This document shows, piece after piece, positions 7,515-16,986 of a DNA stretch of 35,808 nucleotides (position 1 is its first letter; every line of letters begins with the position of its first letter). Below the pieces are notes generated by a model. That model was not told where the DNA came from. It saw only the letters and a program-made list of their open reading frames with translations, and did not search any database. Source of the DNA: an uncultured Bacteroidota bacterium (GTDB taxonomy: Bacteria > Bacteroidota > Bacteroidia > Flavobacteriales_F > PHOS-HE28). The stretch spans positions 1-35,808 of the forward strand of contig CADECG010000022.1 in assembly GCA_902825795.1 (NCBI GenBank), read 5' to 3'. Both the position numbers and the translations under genes were made by a program.

Positions 7515-9898
7515 CGTGTTCTGCCCCGGTTGCTCGATACAATGGTGAACAAGGTTTCCACGGTAGCTCCGGAAGCGTCGGTCAAAGTTATCCCGTGCTC
7601 GCCCTCAACAGGGCTCATCACCATGCGGTGATCGCCCACCGTCATACCCATATATGTGCCATCGAGGTGCCAGTACAGAACAGCGGTTTGATAGCGATGC
7701 GTGGCCTCGAACACAACGTTCCCGGGACTCCCGTCCAGTTCCAACGGAATGAGCAATCGCGAACCGGCGCTGGGGTATATCAACGCGAACGAAGCGTCAC
7801 CATAGGCTCCATCGGTCCTATCGTTCCATGGGGGGAGCGGCAAGTAGAGCGGATCGAGCGGTGCGGTGTAATGCTCAAGGGCCGGTGGAAGCACGAACCA
7901 CGAAACCTGCTGGGCGCCGTTCGTTGATGTTGTTCGGAACCGACCGGTCGGGTCAAGGGTGAGCAATTGGTGATAGGGGCACAAGGGGGTGCGCATTCCA
8001 ACAGAAGGTATCCACGTTGAATCCACCGATGCCCAGGCTGGTCCGGCCCGATGGCCGCTTCGCGTGCACGTCGGAATACGCACCATGTCATCGAACGGTG
8101 GATCCATCGCTGCGCTTGGCGGCAAAAGCCCGAACATTTCGAACATGAGCGGCGCTGCGGCAAGGGTTCCCGTATTTCCGGGCCGGCCTTCGCCACTCGC
8201 ATTGCCGGTCCAAACCGCCACGCACCAGCGATCGGTTACACCAATGGCCCACGCGTCCCGATGGCCGAAGCTCGTGCCGGTTTTCCATGATATAGGTTGC
8301 CCCCTGTTGAAATACTGCCAGCCGGTTTGGGCATCGGGCCTGTTTACCGCGCGCAATGCTTCAAGAGTGAAATGAATGGAGGACGCGCTGAGTGGAAGCT
8401 GTTCCGCTTGTGATCGATCTGCTTCGCCCGTCCGCGCGGAACTGACCACTACGGGAGGATGAACGGTTCCATGTCCAGACGCGGCGGAGGTCCGTCCGTA
8501 TGACGACAATATCCTGACCATGCTGGAATACGCGCCGGCGAGTTCCCACATGGAGCATTCGCCCCCGCCCACCATCAGCGAAAGCCCATAGTGGTCCGCA
8601 CCCTTGTTAAGCGACCGGAGCCCCATGGCTTGTAGGGTCCGCAATGTGCGTGCAACCCCGTGTGCCCTTAATGATCGCACGGCGGGTACGTTCAGTGACC
8701 TGGCCAAAGCCCTCGAGGCCGGCACGGCTCCGTTGAATTGGCCGTCGGAATTGCGTGGTACGAAACCGGAATAATGGGTCGGTATGTCAGCAACCAATGT
8801 GTGCGGTAGCAATTCCCCGGACTGTAGCATATCGGCGTATAGGAAGGGCTTCAGCAAACTTCCAGTGCTGCGTGGCCTTTGGATGATGTCGACCGAACCC
8901 GCATGCGACCGACCGGCACCAGGGTTGTTGCCCACATAGGCAAGCACATTGCCGGTCCGCACGTCCATGACCAGTAATGCTGCATTGTGCAGCTCGTTCG
9001 CCTCAAGCGCACTGGCGTAATGCCCCACGGCAATTGTGGCTTTCTCCTGAAGATGTGCATCGATAGTGGTGTGGACGATCCTACCGGCCAAACCATTGGT
9101 CGCCAGGGTACTCAGGAGGTGTGGAGCCGTTTGCGGCAACGGCTGGGCTTTGTCCGGCAGCGGTTCCTCTTTTGCCAACGCACACCCAAGGCTATCGAGG
9201 ATGCCAACTTCCTGAAGGCGGTCCAACAGGCGATCCCGTTTCCGCTTTAATGCCGTGTGCCCCTTTCCGGGGTAGATAGTGGACGGAGCATTGGGAAGTA
9301 CCGCAAGTGTTGCGCATTCTGCCCAACCGAGTTGGTGCGCGGGCCGTGCGAACCATCGCCACGCCGCCGCATCCAGACCGACCACGTTACCGCCGAACGG
9401 TGCATTGGCCGCGAACAGGTTCAGGATCTCGTCCTTTTCGTACAGCATTTCCAATCGAAGGGCCAGCAACACCTCCTGAGCTTTGTGTTTGATGGACCGG
9501 TCCTTCTTCCCGAGGCTCAATCGGGCGACCTGCATGCTGATCGTGCTACCGCCGCTGACGACATGGCCGGCACGGGCGTTCTGGCGTAATGCCCTTGCCA
9601 TGGAGGGGAGGTGCACCCCGCAGTGGTCGCGAAAGTGCCGATCCTCGAACTGGATAAGGCACGTCACGAAGCGATCGGGTAGGCTATCTGGAGGAGGGAA
9701 CCGCCACTGGCCATCCAAGGCAACGGCCGCACAAAGCAAGCGGCCATCCTTGTCGAGAAGTACGGTGCTGCTGGGGGCAGTGAATAATGGGCCGAGCGGC
9801 CACCAACGGGCCCAGGCGAGCAGGGCCGCGACCAGTACAACACCGCTCATCAACCATTTGCGTCGTCCGGACAACCAAGCTGGAAAAGTCACCGTCAT
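7511..9898 (-). CDS. pbpC: Penicillin-binding protein 1C (bifunctional glycosyltransferase/transpeptidase)
   Basis: From the ATG at 9898 the protein is 795 residues; E. coli PBP1C has 770. The frame stays open upstream, but that extension would overlap the divergent gene at 10013. A membrane anchor spans about residues 16-34. The GT51 domain follows with EDRHFRDHCG (85-94, catalytic Glu85), GGSTISMQVARL and KAQEVLLALRLE. The transpeptidase has the SxxK box in TGSLLKPF (Ser347, Lys350), SLN in ARSLNVPAV and KTG in SWKTGTSFGH. The last roughly 90 residues (SFALIYPSAGSRLLIP onward) match the BiPBP_C domain typical of PBP1C. It polymerises and may cross-link peptidoglycan. In many genomes pbpC sits beside an alpha-2-macroglobulin gene; that partner is absent here and a YwqK-like gene follows with a 4-base overlap. 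Confidence 0.95.
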   Translation of the reverse strand: MTVTFPAWLSGRRKWLMSGVVLVAALLAWARWWPLGPLFTAPSSTVLLDKDGRLLCAAVALDGQWRFPPPDSLPDRFVTCLIQFEDRHFRDHCGVHLPSMARALRQNARAGHVVSGGSTISMQVARLSLGKKDRSIKHKAQEVLLALRLEMLYEKDEILNLFAANAPFGGNVVGLDAAAWRWFARPAHQLGWAECATLAVLPNAPSTIYPGKGHTALKRKRDRLLDRLQEVGILDSLGCALAKEEPLPDKAQPLPQTAPHLLSTLATNGLAGRIVHTTIDAHLQEKATIAVGHYASALEANELHNAALLVMDVRTGNVLAYVGNNPGAGRSHAGSVDIIQRPRSTGSLLKPFLYADMLQSGELLPHTLVADIPTHYSGFVPRNSDGQFNGAVPASRALARSLNVPAVRSLRAHGVARTLRTLQAMGLRSLNKGADHYGLSLMVGGGECSMWELAGAYSSMVRILSSYGRTSAASGHGTVHPPVVVSSARTGEADRSQAEQLPLSASSIHFTLEALRAVNRPDAQTGWQYFNRGQPISWKTGTSFGHRDAWAIGVTDRWCVAVWTGNASGEGRPGNTGTLAAAPLMFEMFGLLPPSAAMDPPFDDMVRIPTCTRSGHRAGPAWASVDSTWIPSVGMRTPLCPYHQLLTLDPTGRFRTTSTNGAQQVSWFVLPPALEHYTAPLDPLYLPLPPWNDRTDGAYGDASFALIYPSAGSRLLIPLELDGSPGNVVFEATHRYQTAVLYWHLDGTYMGMTVGDHRMVMSPVEGEHGITLTDASGATVETLFTIVSSNRGRTR

Positions 9899-9985
9899 GC
9901 CCGCGAACATCACTTCCTGGAGGGCGAAGATGGACAGGTACATCATCAACGCGCATACCAGCACGTGTGTTGTCCGGCAGAAAAC

Positions 9986-9993
9986 TAACTTCG
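9986..9993 (+). promoter_or_regulatory. TAnnTTCG element upstream of the type B T9SS cargo gene
   Basis: TAACTTCG ends 19 bases before the ATG at 10013. It is one of the eight octamers of this form found upstream of genes here. A TTG lies 13 bases upstream, at 9970-9972, which is closer than a standard -33 site. Confidence 0.45.
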
Positions 9994-10012
9994 ACCGCCA
10001 TTTGAAAAACCC

Positions 10013-13000
10013 ATGATGAAGCGTACCCTGACGACCTTGTTCACGGCCGGACTGCTCGGCGCACAGCATGTTTCCGCCTCCCATATCGTTGGTGGGGAGA
10101 TCCTGTGGGAATGTCTTGGAAACAACCAGTACCAGATCACGATGAATCTCTTTCGGGATTGCTTCGGTATCACCCCTGGCACCCAAGAGACCATTACGTT
10201 CGACTCGCCCTGCGGAACGGCCTCACTTCAGGTAACCAACCAGAGCATAACCGAGGTCTCGCAATTGTGCCCTGAGGAGATCGCCAACAGTACATGCAAT
10301 GGTGGCACCCTTCCGGGTATTGAGCAGTGGACCTATACGGGAATTGTTACCCTGCCTCCATGCGACTTCTGGACCGCGAGTTGGACCAGTTGCTGCCGCA
10401 ACGTTGCGGTGTTGAACATCGACAATCCAGGTAACGCAGACACGTATTTGGAAGGCACGTTGAACAATGCCGATTTCCCTTGCGACAATTCACCCGTCTT
10501 CAATAACCAGCCCATCCCCTATGTGTGCTTGGGTCAGCAGGTGTTGTACAGTTTCGGTGTAAGCGATGTGGATGGTGATTCCTTGGGCTATGAGTTCATC
10601 TCAGCGATGATCGCCGGTGGTGCGCCCGTTGTCTATTCCCCTGGATTCTCCTTCACCCAACCCATTCCCGGCATCACGTTGGACCCATTCACCGGTCTCA
10701 TGGTGTTCACACCGAACCAACAGGGCAATTTCATTGTTACCGTAATGGTGACCGAGTACGACGATCAGGGTAACGTGATCGGTACTGTTATGCGCGATAT
10801 CCAATTCGTTGTTATTCCATGTACGAACCAAGCACCGGTACCAACGGATGGATTCATTACGAACTTCACGGGCACTGCTGTGCAAACCGGACCGTACGCG
10901 GTTGAACTGTGTGAGACCGACCAGTTCTGCTTCGACTTCGTCATCAATGATCCTGATGTTATCGATACGTTGGGATTGATCTCGAACGTGAGCATCGCCT
11001 TGCCGGGTTCAACCTTCAGCTGGACGGGCGTGAACCCCGTGAGCGGAACCATTTGCTGGACCGCACCTGCCGGTACGGGTGGGTTCCACACCTTCATCAT
11101 CAATGCATCCGATGATGCTTGCCCGGTGAACGCTTTCCAGACCTATGTGTATGCTGTTAACGTTCTGACCCGCACGAGCGCAGGACCGGATCAAACGATC
11201 TGCGGTCCGCAGACGGCGCAACTCGAAGCGAACGGTGGATCGATCTTCACGTGGAGTGTCCTGACAGGTGATCCGATCGTGGTAGGCGTGAATTTTACTT
11301 GTAATCCCTGCGAGAGCCCCATCGCAGACCCGAGCATCACGACTACTTATATCGTACAGAGCGATCTCCTTGGGTCTTGCATTACGAGCGACACCGTTAC
11401 AGTGTTCGTGGTTCCTGATTTCACCTTCAATGTCACCCAGAGCGACTCATTGATGTGCTTAGGTGAGCAAGTGCAACTGAACATCGCCACCAACCCGAAC
11501 GTTCCAGGGTACGTGTACGAGTGGACACCGGGCACAGGCCTCAGCAACACGGGCATTGCGAACCCTGTAGGCACATATGGTAACCCCGGCACTTATGAGT
11601 ACTTGGTGGAAGTGACCAGCCCTGATGGTTGTGTTAAGCTCGATACCACCATTCAAGTGGTTGTTACGCCCGGATATGTTCCTCAATTCTCCGTTACGCA
11701 AGCGGATTCCTTGATATGCCAAGGCGAGAGCACAACCTTCACTGTTGACTTGGATTGCTCGTTCCCAAGCTTCTGCGGTCTTTATGATGGACCATGTTGC
11801 GGTCCACTGAGCACCACGGTCATCGGTCCCGATTCACTGTTCGGCACAGGCTTCACTTACCCGGCACCATTCGGCCACTTCTACGAAGGCGCAAGGCACC
11901 AGATCCTGTATCGCGCTTCCGAACTGCAGGCCATGGGCTTCAGCGGTGGCAAGATCAGCGAGTTGGCTTGGAACATTCAAAGTATCCAAGGGACTGCAGT
12001 TTACCATGAGTGGAACTTGAGGTTGGGCTGCACCACACAGGATGAGCTCGACAATACGAACTGGATCACCGGCCTTACGGATGTCTTCTATGACGACACT
12101 TTGAATATCGTAACGGGCTGGAACGTATTCCAGTTCCCTAGCTCGTTCAATTGGGATGGTGTGAGCAACTTGGTGCTTGAAGTATGCTTCAACAACGACC
12201 CTCACCTTCCTTTCTACACGAACAACTCGCCGACGTACTATTCCACTACGGCGTACAACTCTGTGCATTGGATCCAGCAGGATGCGAACCCTTTGATCTG
12301 CGTGAACGATCCGATCTTCATCAACGTGAGCGGCGACCGCCCCAATACCCGGTTCACCTTCTGCGGCGGTGTGGATGCTGGTGACATTACCTATTCATGG
12401 TCACCTACCGATGGTATCAGCGACCCGACCAGTGGTAACCCCACGGTTACTCCGACCTCAGCACCTACTACCTACACTGTGACCGTAGGTGAGGCTGGCA
12501 GCGGATGCACCGCCGAAGCACAAGTGACCGTTGGCTGGTATTCTCCTGCTCAAGTGAGCTTCGTGCCGAATCCCGATGAAGGTGTGCAACCGCTTTCGGT
12601 GTTCTTCGACAATACCTCGACGCCGGGAAGCAACAACTTCAACTGGGATCTTGGTAACGGTAGCACATCCACTGATGTGAACCCGTCCATGGTCTACACC
12701 GAACCAGGTTGGTATTACGTGTTGTTGACCGGTTATAGTGAGAACGGTTGCTACGGCAGTTATCTGGATAGCATCCATGTGTTGGATCAGCCCATTGTGA
12801 TCATACCGAACGTCTTCAGCCCAGATGGTGATGGCAACAACGATGCCTTCGCGTTCATTGACTTCCGTGGGTTCTCAAGTTTCCGTATGTCCATCTTCAA
12901 TCGTTGGGGTCAGGAGATCCACAGCGCGACGAGCACCCAGAACAATTACACGGTGTGGCGCCCCGGCAAGGAGGTGAGCGATGGTACTTATTACTACGAG

Positions 13001-13072
13001 TTCGTAGGCAACGGGTCGAATGGCGACAATGTCGTTCGCACTGGTCACCTGACGTTGTTGCGGAAGCGTTGA
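10013..13072 (+). CDS. T9SS cargo with PKD domain and gliding-motility-type C-terminal domain (type B)
   Basis: The protein is 1019 residues with a signal peptide ending near QHVSASHIVGGEI; the start has two tandem ATGs (10013, 10016). The N-terminal part (SHIVGGEILWECLGNNQYQI, then LFRDCFG) is a module often found at the start of large Bacteroidota surface proteins. Cadherin/Ig-like regions follow (SDVDGDSLGYEFISA, NDPDVIDTLG), then repeats with VTQSDSLMCLGEQVQL and VTQADSLICQGESTTF, and a PKD domain (FDNTSTPGSNNFNWDLGNGS). The final 85 or so residues are the CHU_C / type B sorting domain: IPNVFSPDGDGNNDAF, FNRWGQEI, WRPGKEVSDGTYYYEF. I infer T9SS secretion to the cell surface and an adhesive or structural role; the ligand is unknown. 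A strong terminator follows. Confidence 0.92.
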   Translation: MMKRTLTTLFTAGLLGAQHVSASHIVGGEILWECLGNNQYQITMNLFRDCFGITPGTQETITFDSPCGTASLQVTNQSITEVSQLCPEEIANSTCNGGTLPGIEQWTYTGIVTLPPCDFWTASWTSCCRNVAVLNIDNPGNADTYLEGTLNNADFPCDNSPVFNNQPIPYVCLGQQVLYSFGVSDVDGDSLGYEFISAMIAGGAPVVYSPGFSFTQPIPGITLDPFTGLMVFTPNQQGNFIVTVMVTEYDDQGNVIGTVMRDIQFVVIPCTNQAPVPTDGFITNFTGTAVQTGPYAVELCETDQFCFDFVINDPDVIDTLGLISNVSIALPGSTFSWTGVNPVSGTICWTAPAGTGGFHTFIINASDDACPVNAFQTYVYAVNVLTRTSAGPDQTICGPQTAQLEANGGSIFTWSVLTGDPIVVGVNFTCNPCESPIADPSITTTYIVQSDLLGSCITSDTVTVFVVPDFTFNVTQSDSLMCLGEQVQLNIATNPNVPGYVYEWTPGTGLSNTGIANPVGTYGNPGTYEYLVEVTSPDGCVKLDTTIQVVVTPGYVPQFSVTQADSLICQGESTTFTVDLDCSFPSFCGLYDGPCCGPLSTTVIGPDSLFGTGFTYPAPFGHFYEGARHQILYRASELQAMGFSGGKISELAWNIQSIQGTAVYHEWNLRLGCTTQDELDNTNWITGLTDVFYDDTLNIVTGWNVFQFPSSFNWDGVSNLVLEVCFNNDPHLPFYTNNSPTYYSTTAYNSVHWIQQDANPLICVNDPIFINVSGDRPNTRFTFCGGVDAGDITYSWSPTDGISDPTSGNPTVTPTSAPTTYTVTVGEAGSGCTAEAQVTVGWYSPAQVSFVPNPDEGVQPLSVFFDNTSTPGSNNFNWDLGNGSTSTDVNPSMVYTEPGWYYVLLTGYSENGCYGSYLDSIHVLDQPIVIIPNVFSPDGDGNNDAFAFIDFRGFSSFRMSIFNRWGQEIHSATSTQNNYTVWRPGKEVSDGTYYYEFVGNGSNGDNVVRTGHLTLLRKR

Positions 13073-13092
13073 TCACGATCCTTTCAAGAGTA

Positions 13093-13122
13093 AGAGAGGG
13101 GGCTTAGGCCCCCTCTTTCATT
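13093..13122 (+). terminator. Rho-independent terminator
   Basis: AGAGGGGGC (13095-13103) pairs with GCCCCCTCT (13108-13116) around a TTAG loop, followed by TTCATTTC. It lies 20 bases after the stop of the type B cargo gene. Confidence 0.88.
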
Positions 13123-13163
13123 TCGGGAGGTATCGGGCGATACGCTTCGGTGTATGTGTCATT

Positions 13164-13171
13164 TACATTCG
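13164..13171 (+). promoter_or_regulatory. TAnnTTCG element upstream of secreted trypsin-like protease
   Basis: TACATTCG ends 16 bases before the ATG at 13188, directly after the preceding terminator, as expected for a new transcription unit. No TTG is seen at the usual -33 distance. Confidence 0.5.
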
Positions 13172-13187
13172 TGATCAACCTTGTCTT

Positions 13188-14849
13188 ATGAAACGAGCCA
13201 TTTCGGTCGCGTTCTTGGCTGCTGGCCTAGGGCTTGCGGCACAGGAGAATATCGGTGGAACACCGTTCAGTTACGATCACCCGGTCAACCTTGACATTGT
13301 CCCAACGGTGACTGCGGAACCATTCGAACAGGAAGCTGTCGCTGCCGAGGACCAAACCCGTGAAGCGCTTGGAGAGGTCCCTTTGTACGGTCGAATGCGA
13401 TCAGTCGACCGCGGGCTCGAAAATGCCGGTAGGTGGTTTGACTTGCCCGGCGGTGACCGACTGTGGCTCTTAAGGGTTGAAAGCCCCGGGGCGCTTGCCA
13501 CGGAACTCTACTTCGAGGATTTGGACCTCCCCGTGGGTGCGAAATTGTTCGTGTATAGTGATGACCGGTCTGTTGTTCATGGTGCATTCACCAGCTACAA
13601 CAACCATCCGAGCGGGCTCTTCACCACAGCGCAGATCGCTGGTGATGCTCAAGTCATTGAGTACTTCGAACCGGTTCAGGTCAGGGGGCTTGGTCGTTTC
13701 AATATATCGAGCGTTGGCCATGCATACCGTTTTGTTGGCGGCGCCAAGGCTGATGCCTGCGAAGTGGACATGGTCTGCACTCCAGAGAGCAATGGCTGGG
13801 GGCCCGAAGGGGATGGCGTGGTGCGGATAAGCGTGGTGCTTGGCGGCGGTGGATTGGCATGGTGCAGCGGGTCGTTGGTGAACAACACCGCGCTTGATTG
13901 CAAGCCGTACATCCTAACGGCCTTTCATTGTGGTGAGTCGAGCACTGATGCGAATTTCAGTTTGTACAAGTTCTATTTCCGGTACCAGCGTTCGGGCTGC
14001 GCCACAGGCACCGCCCTAGCGAACAAGGTCATGACGGGTTGCACGCGTCGCGCGGACAGCAACTGCGGTGGCGGCGATAACGGCAGCGACTTCCTGTTGG
14101 TAGAGGCGAACAACAATGTGCCTGCGAACTTCTTCCCCTATTTCAACGGGTGGGATGCGAGCGGCACGGGAAGCGGATCAGGCGTTTGTATTCATCACCC
14201 TGATGGGGACGAGAAGAAGATCAGCACCTATACCGACAGCCTTGAGAGTGCAACGTGGTGGAATGCCGGTGGCGCTCATTGGCGGGTATTCTGGACGGCC
14301 ACCACGAATGGCTGGGGAGTAACGGAGCCCGGCAGTAGCGGGTCGCCTTTGTTCAATGCTGATGGGCGTATAGTGGGCACACTAACAGGCGGCGGGTCCT
14401 GCTGCACAGTTGGTGGATGTGGGCCGGGAACAGGGCCTACGGTCCAAGACCTGTATGGGAAGATGAGCTATCACTGGGGATCGCAGAACCCGAATCCGGC
14501 CAACGAGGAACTGCATGTTTGGCTGGATCCAACGAACAGTGGGGTATCGTTCCTGGATGGAACGAATAACCCTTGCGGTATCTATTCTGTTGGGCAGCAG
14601 GATGCTGCTCCTCCAGGGATATTTCCGAATCCCGTTTCGGATGAAGTCACCGTTGTGCTTCCCTTGGGTGGGCCGGCCGCCGACTGGTTGATCATCCGTG
14701 ACATGTCCGGTCGTTCGGTGTTCAGCACTGTGGTAGCTATGCCGACGCAAACCATCGATGTAAGCAGCCTTGCCTGTGGAAGCTATCTGCTGAGCGTTGG
14801 CTCCAAGGAAGGCACCTACGCTGCCGCAAGACTTCAGGTTCTGCGTTGA
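13188..14849 (+). CDS. Secreted trypsin-like (S1, lysyl-endopeptidase-like) serine protease with T9SS type A sorting domain
   Basis: The protein is 553 residues with a signal peptide ending at LGLAAQ. Residues about 60-185 form a pro-region of the kind found before lysyl-endopeptidase-like enzymes. The catalytic domain at about 205-450 shows the triad: His247 in TAFHCG, Asp301 in GSDFLLVE and Ser384 in PGSSGSPLF. Several Cys (CSGSL, LDCKPY, SGCATG, GGSCCTVGGCGPG) suggest disulfides, as in Lys-C proteases. Residues about 478-553 are a type A T9SS tail: IFPNPVSDEVTVVL, IIRDMSGRSVFS, IDVSSLACGSYLLSV. It should be secreted through T9SS and cut proteins outside the cell; preference for Lys is family inference only, since the S1 pocket cannot be read with certainty. 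It stands alone between a terminator and a convergent gene. Confidence 0.92.
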   Translation: MKRAISVAFLAAGLGLAAQENIGGTPFSYDHPVNLDIVPTVTAEPFEQEAVAAEDQTREALGEVPLYGRMRSVDRGLENAGRWFDLPGGDRLWLLRVESPGALATELYFEDLDLPVGAKLFVYSDDRSVVHGAFTSYNNHPSGLFTTAQIAGDAQVIEYFEPVQVRGLGRFNISSVGHAYRFVGGAKADACEVDMVCTPESNGWGPEGDGVVRISVVLGGGGLAWCSGSLVNNTALDCKPYILTAFHCGESSTDANFSLYKFYFRYQRSGCATGTALANKVMTGCTRRADSNCGGGDNGSDFLLVEANNNVPANFFPYFNGWDASGTGSGSGVCIHHPDGDEKKISTYTDSLESATWWNAGGAHWRVFWTATTNGWGVTEPGSSGSPLFNADGRIVGTLTGGGSCCTVGGCGPGTGPTVQDLYGKMSYHWGSQNPNPANEELHVWLDPTNSGVSFLDGTNNPCGIYSVGQQDAAPPGIFPNPVSDEVTVVLPLGGPAADWLIIRDMSGRSVFSTVVAMPTQTIDVSSLACGSYLLSVGSKEGTYAAARLQVLR

Positions 14850-14872
14850 TCGGAGCGTTGAGCGGCCCGACG

Positions 14873-14900
14873 GATCGGATCATTCAATGACTTTCCGATC
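14873..14900. terminator. Weak hairpin between convergent genes
   Basis: GATCGGA (14873-14879) pairs with TCCGATC (14894-14900), with an inner TCAT/ATGA extension and a three-base bulge. There is no clear T tract in either direction, so the terminator call is tentative. Confidence 0.3.
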
Positions 14901-14904
14901 GAGG

Positions 14905-16956
14905 TCAAGGTTCCAGCAACAAACGCTCAGCTTCATCAGCACCGATGATCCGCGTACCCAGCGCTCCGACAAGGAACGCATCCGCAAGGCCTTTCTCTTT
15001 GATAGCGGCCAACGCATCATTCGCTTCAGCGCGGCTCTTGAACGAACCATAGTAGTACCTCACCGCATCCGGGCTTGTTACGGGTTCAACGTTGCCCATT
15101 TCGATGAACTTGCCCATGACGTCACTGGGGACGTTGCCAGCGAACGTGCCCAACTGGATGCGGAACCGGATCATTTCCTTGTTGATGAGACGCATCGGAA
15201 TGCTGGTCAGGTCTTCAGGCTCGGTGAGTTTGGCGCCCGCCTCTTTCAATGACACACGCTTGCCTCCCTTGAAGGCGGTGAGAAACGCACCTTCGAAGCC
15301 TTTCATCAACATGTCCACTTTCAATCCGGCTGCTTGATTCACATCCGTGAACGAACCGGTGTAATAGCGGGTCAGCCCGTCGTCGCCTTTCAGCACTACG
15401 AGATCCGGGATACCAGTGAAAATGTCCTTGCTGAGCTTCTCTTTGAAAGCCCCAAGTTGCACCCGAACGATAGCCGGACCATCCGCTGCAGCTGCTGGTG
15501 CGATGACGTTGCCGCTGGCAGCAGCGACTTCATCCGCAATCCCTACCAAGGCAGTCCCGTCCTGTGCCATCACGGTACCATTCACCCCGGCATCCTTCAA
15601 TTGCAACTGACGGCGGATCGCCTCGGGAAGGTCATTGTACCCACCGACTACGAAACTGATCGTATCACCATGCTCAACGGTACGTAAGTCAGGTATGCTG
15701 AGCAACTGCTGCATTTGGGCCTCGGTGATGCCTTCCACTTCGCTGCCGACCTGCACAACATAGATCCGCTTGCTCGGGCTCGTGGCCGATCGGCGTGGTC
15801 CAACACTTTCGACCCTGCTACTGACGATGTTGACGTTGCCGCTGTCCTTGAAGTTGAGCCAGGACTTCAGCATCATTTCGTCACTTATCGTACGACCATC
15901 CGCATCAACGGCAGCACCAAGTGCTGTGCCCGCCTCCAAGTCAAGGTGGTCGGGAACGCCATCCCCATCCTCATCCAACGGACAGCCAGTTGCAGTCACC
16001 TTAGTGCCTGTCGGGGTATTCGGGCAAAGGTCCTTGAAGTCGTCCACGCCATCACCGTCCTCATCGGCGGCCGTCACGAATTCCTGCATGTCTTCCGGAC
16101 TGATATCAATACCGTCCTTTATGCTCGTACGCTTCTTGCGCTCCATCGGGATCGCATAGCCAACACTGAAGGAGGAGTATAGGATGCGGTCGTTCCGCGC
16201 ATCACCGGTGCGGCCTTCAATGCTCTCATCCGTAACACCATCGACCAGATCGCTCAACGTCCAGTGGTATTGGGCGCCGAGACGGAGGTCCAAGCCCGAT
16301 CCAAGGTCCATACGGACGCCGAACCCCAAAGGGATACCCCATGTGCGTTCCGGGTAGGCGCCGAAGCCGTCCAAGTCGAGTTCCCGGATGTCCGTTTCGT
16401 AATCATAGTCCCGACGGATCTGCACTGCATCGGCAGCATTCGGTGCGTTCTGAGCAATGTCGCGGATCGTCCCATCGCTCCAGTAATGGTACTGCCTTCC
16501 TTCGCGGTCGTACAGATCTGTCTTGCTCAGGAATTCGACACTCTCGAAGCCCAAGCTCAGATACGGAGCAACTTTGCTGGTGGGTCGCACCAGATGCTTG
16601 AAATTGTAGGTGAGCATGAAGCCACCCATGGTTATGCGGCTCTCGAAATTCAGGTTTCGCGATACGCTTCGCTCATTGGCCCCCAATTGTCCATGGATAG
16701 CGAACAAGCTCCCTTCAAGCCAAGGCGTGATGGGTGTACTCGCACGTAGTTCATAGCCAAGACGTGTGACAAGTGGACTATAGCCATCGTGGTTTCCTCC
16801 GATGTCGCCATAGAAGGAGAACATGCCTGCGCCCAACGAGAACGAAGGGCGCAATTTGAAAGTGCTGGTGCTATCGTCCTGCGCCAACGCGGGCAGCAAA
16901 CTCACGGCCACGAGACCGAAGGAAACGGCAAGTCGGGTAAGGGAACGTTGCGGCAT
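14905..16956 (-). CDS. Outer-membrane beta-barrel with TSP3 repeats and three SPOR-like domains
   Basis: The protein is 683 residues with a signal peptide ending near LLPALAQ (26). Residues about 30-275 look like an eight-strand OmpA-type barrel (alternating aromatic strands: FSLGAGMFSFYGDIGG, YSSFSVGYAIP). Residues about 297-355 are thrombospondin type 3-like, Asp-rich repeats (DEDGDGVDDFKDLCPNTP, DEDGDGVPDHLD). Three related SPOR-like modules follow at about 397-465, 496-572 and 596-670: YVVQVGS...VVGGY, VRVQLGAF...RYYTGSF, FRIQLGTF...RYYYGSF. In classical OmpA proteins the TSP3 segment leads to an OmpA peptidoglycan-binding domain; here SPOR-like modules, also peptidoglycan-associated in other families, take that position. 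I infer a barrel anchored to the cell wall. It lies 30 bases downstream of a gene whose product ends with the same kind of module. Confidence 0.85.
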   Translation of the reverse strand: MPQRSLTRLAVSFGLVAVSLLPALAQDDSTSTFKLRPSFSLGAGMFSFYGDIGGNHDGYSPLVTRLGYELRASTPITPWLEGSLFAIHGQLGANERSVSRNLNFESRITMGGFMLTYNFKHLVRPTSKVAPYLSLGFESVEFLSKTDLYDREGRQYHYWSDGTIRDIAQNAPNAADAVQIRRDYDYETDIRELDLDGFGAYPERTWGIPLGFGVRMDLGSGLDLRLGAQYHWTLSDLVDGVTDESIEGRTGDARNDRILYSSFSVGYAIPMERKKRTSIKDGIDISPEDMQEFVTAADEDGDGVDDFKDLCPNTPTGTKVTATGCPLDEDGDGVPDHLDLEAGTALGAAVDADGRTISDEMMLKSWLNFKDSGNVNIVSSRVESVGPRRSATSPSKRIYVVQVGSEVEGITEAQMQQLLSIPDLRTVEHGDTISFVVGGYNDLPEAIRRQLQLKDAGVNGTVMAQDGTALVGIADEVAAASGNVIAPAAAADGPAIVRVQLGAFKEKLSKDIFTGIPDLVVLKGDDGLTRYYTGSFTDVNQAAGLKVDMLMKGFEGAFLTAFKGGKRVSLKEAGAKLTEPEDLTSIPMRLINKEMIRFRIQLGTFAGNVPSDVMGKFIEMGNVEPVTSPDAVRYYYGSFKSRAEANDALAAIKEKGLADAFLVGALGTRIIGADEAERLLLEP

Positions 16957-16986
16957 GCCGGAAAGATAACCGCCGGTATTGATCGA

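Noticed and set aside
9899..10186. An N-terminal extension of PBP1C to 891 residues
   Set aside because: It overlaps the start of the divergent T9SS cargo gene and lacks domain sequence; the anchor begins just after the ATG at 9898.
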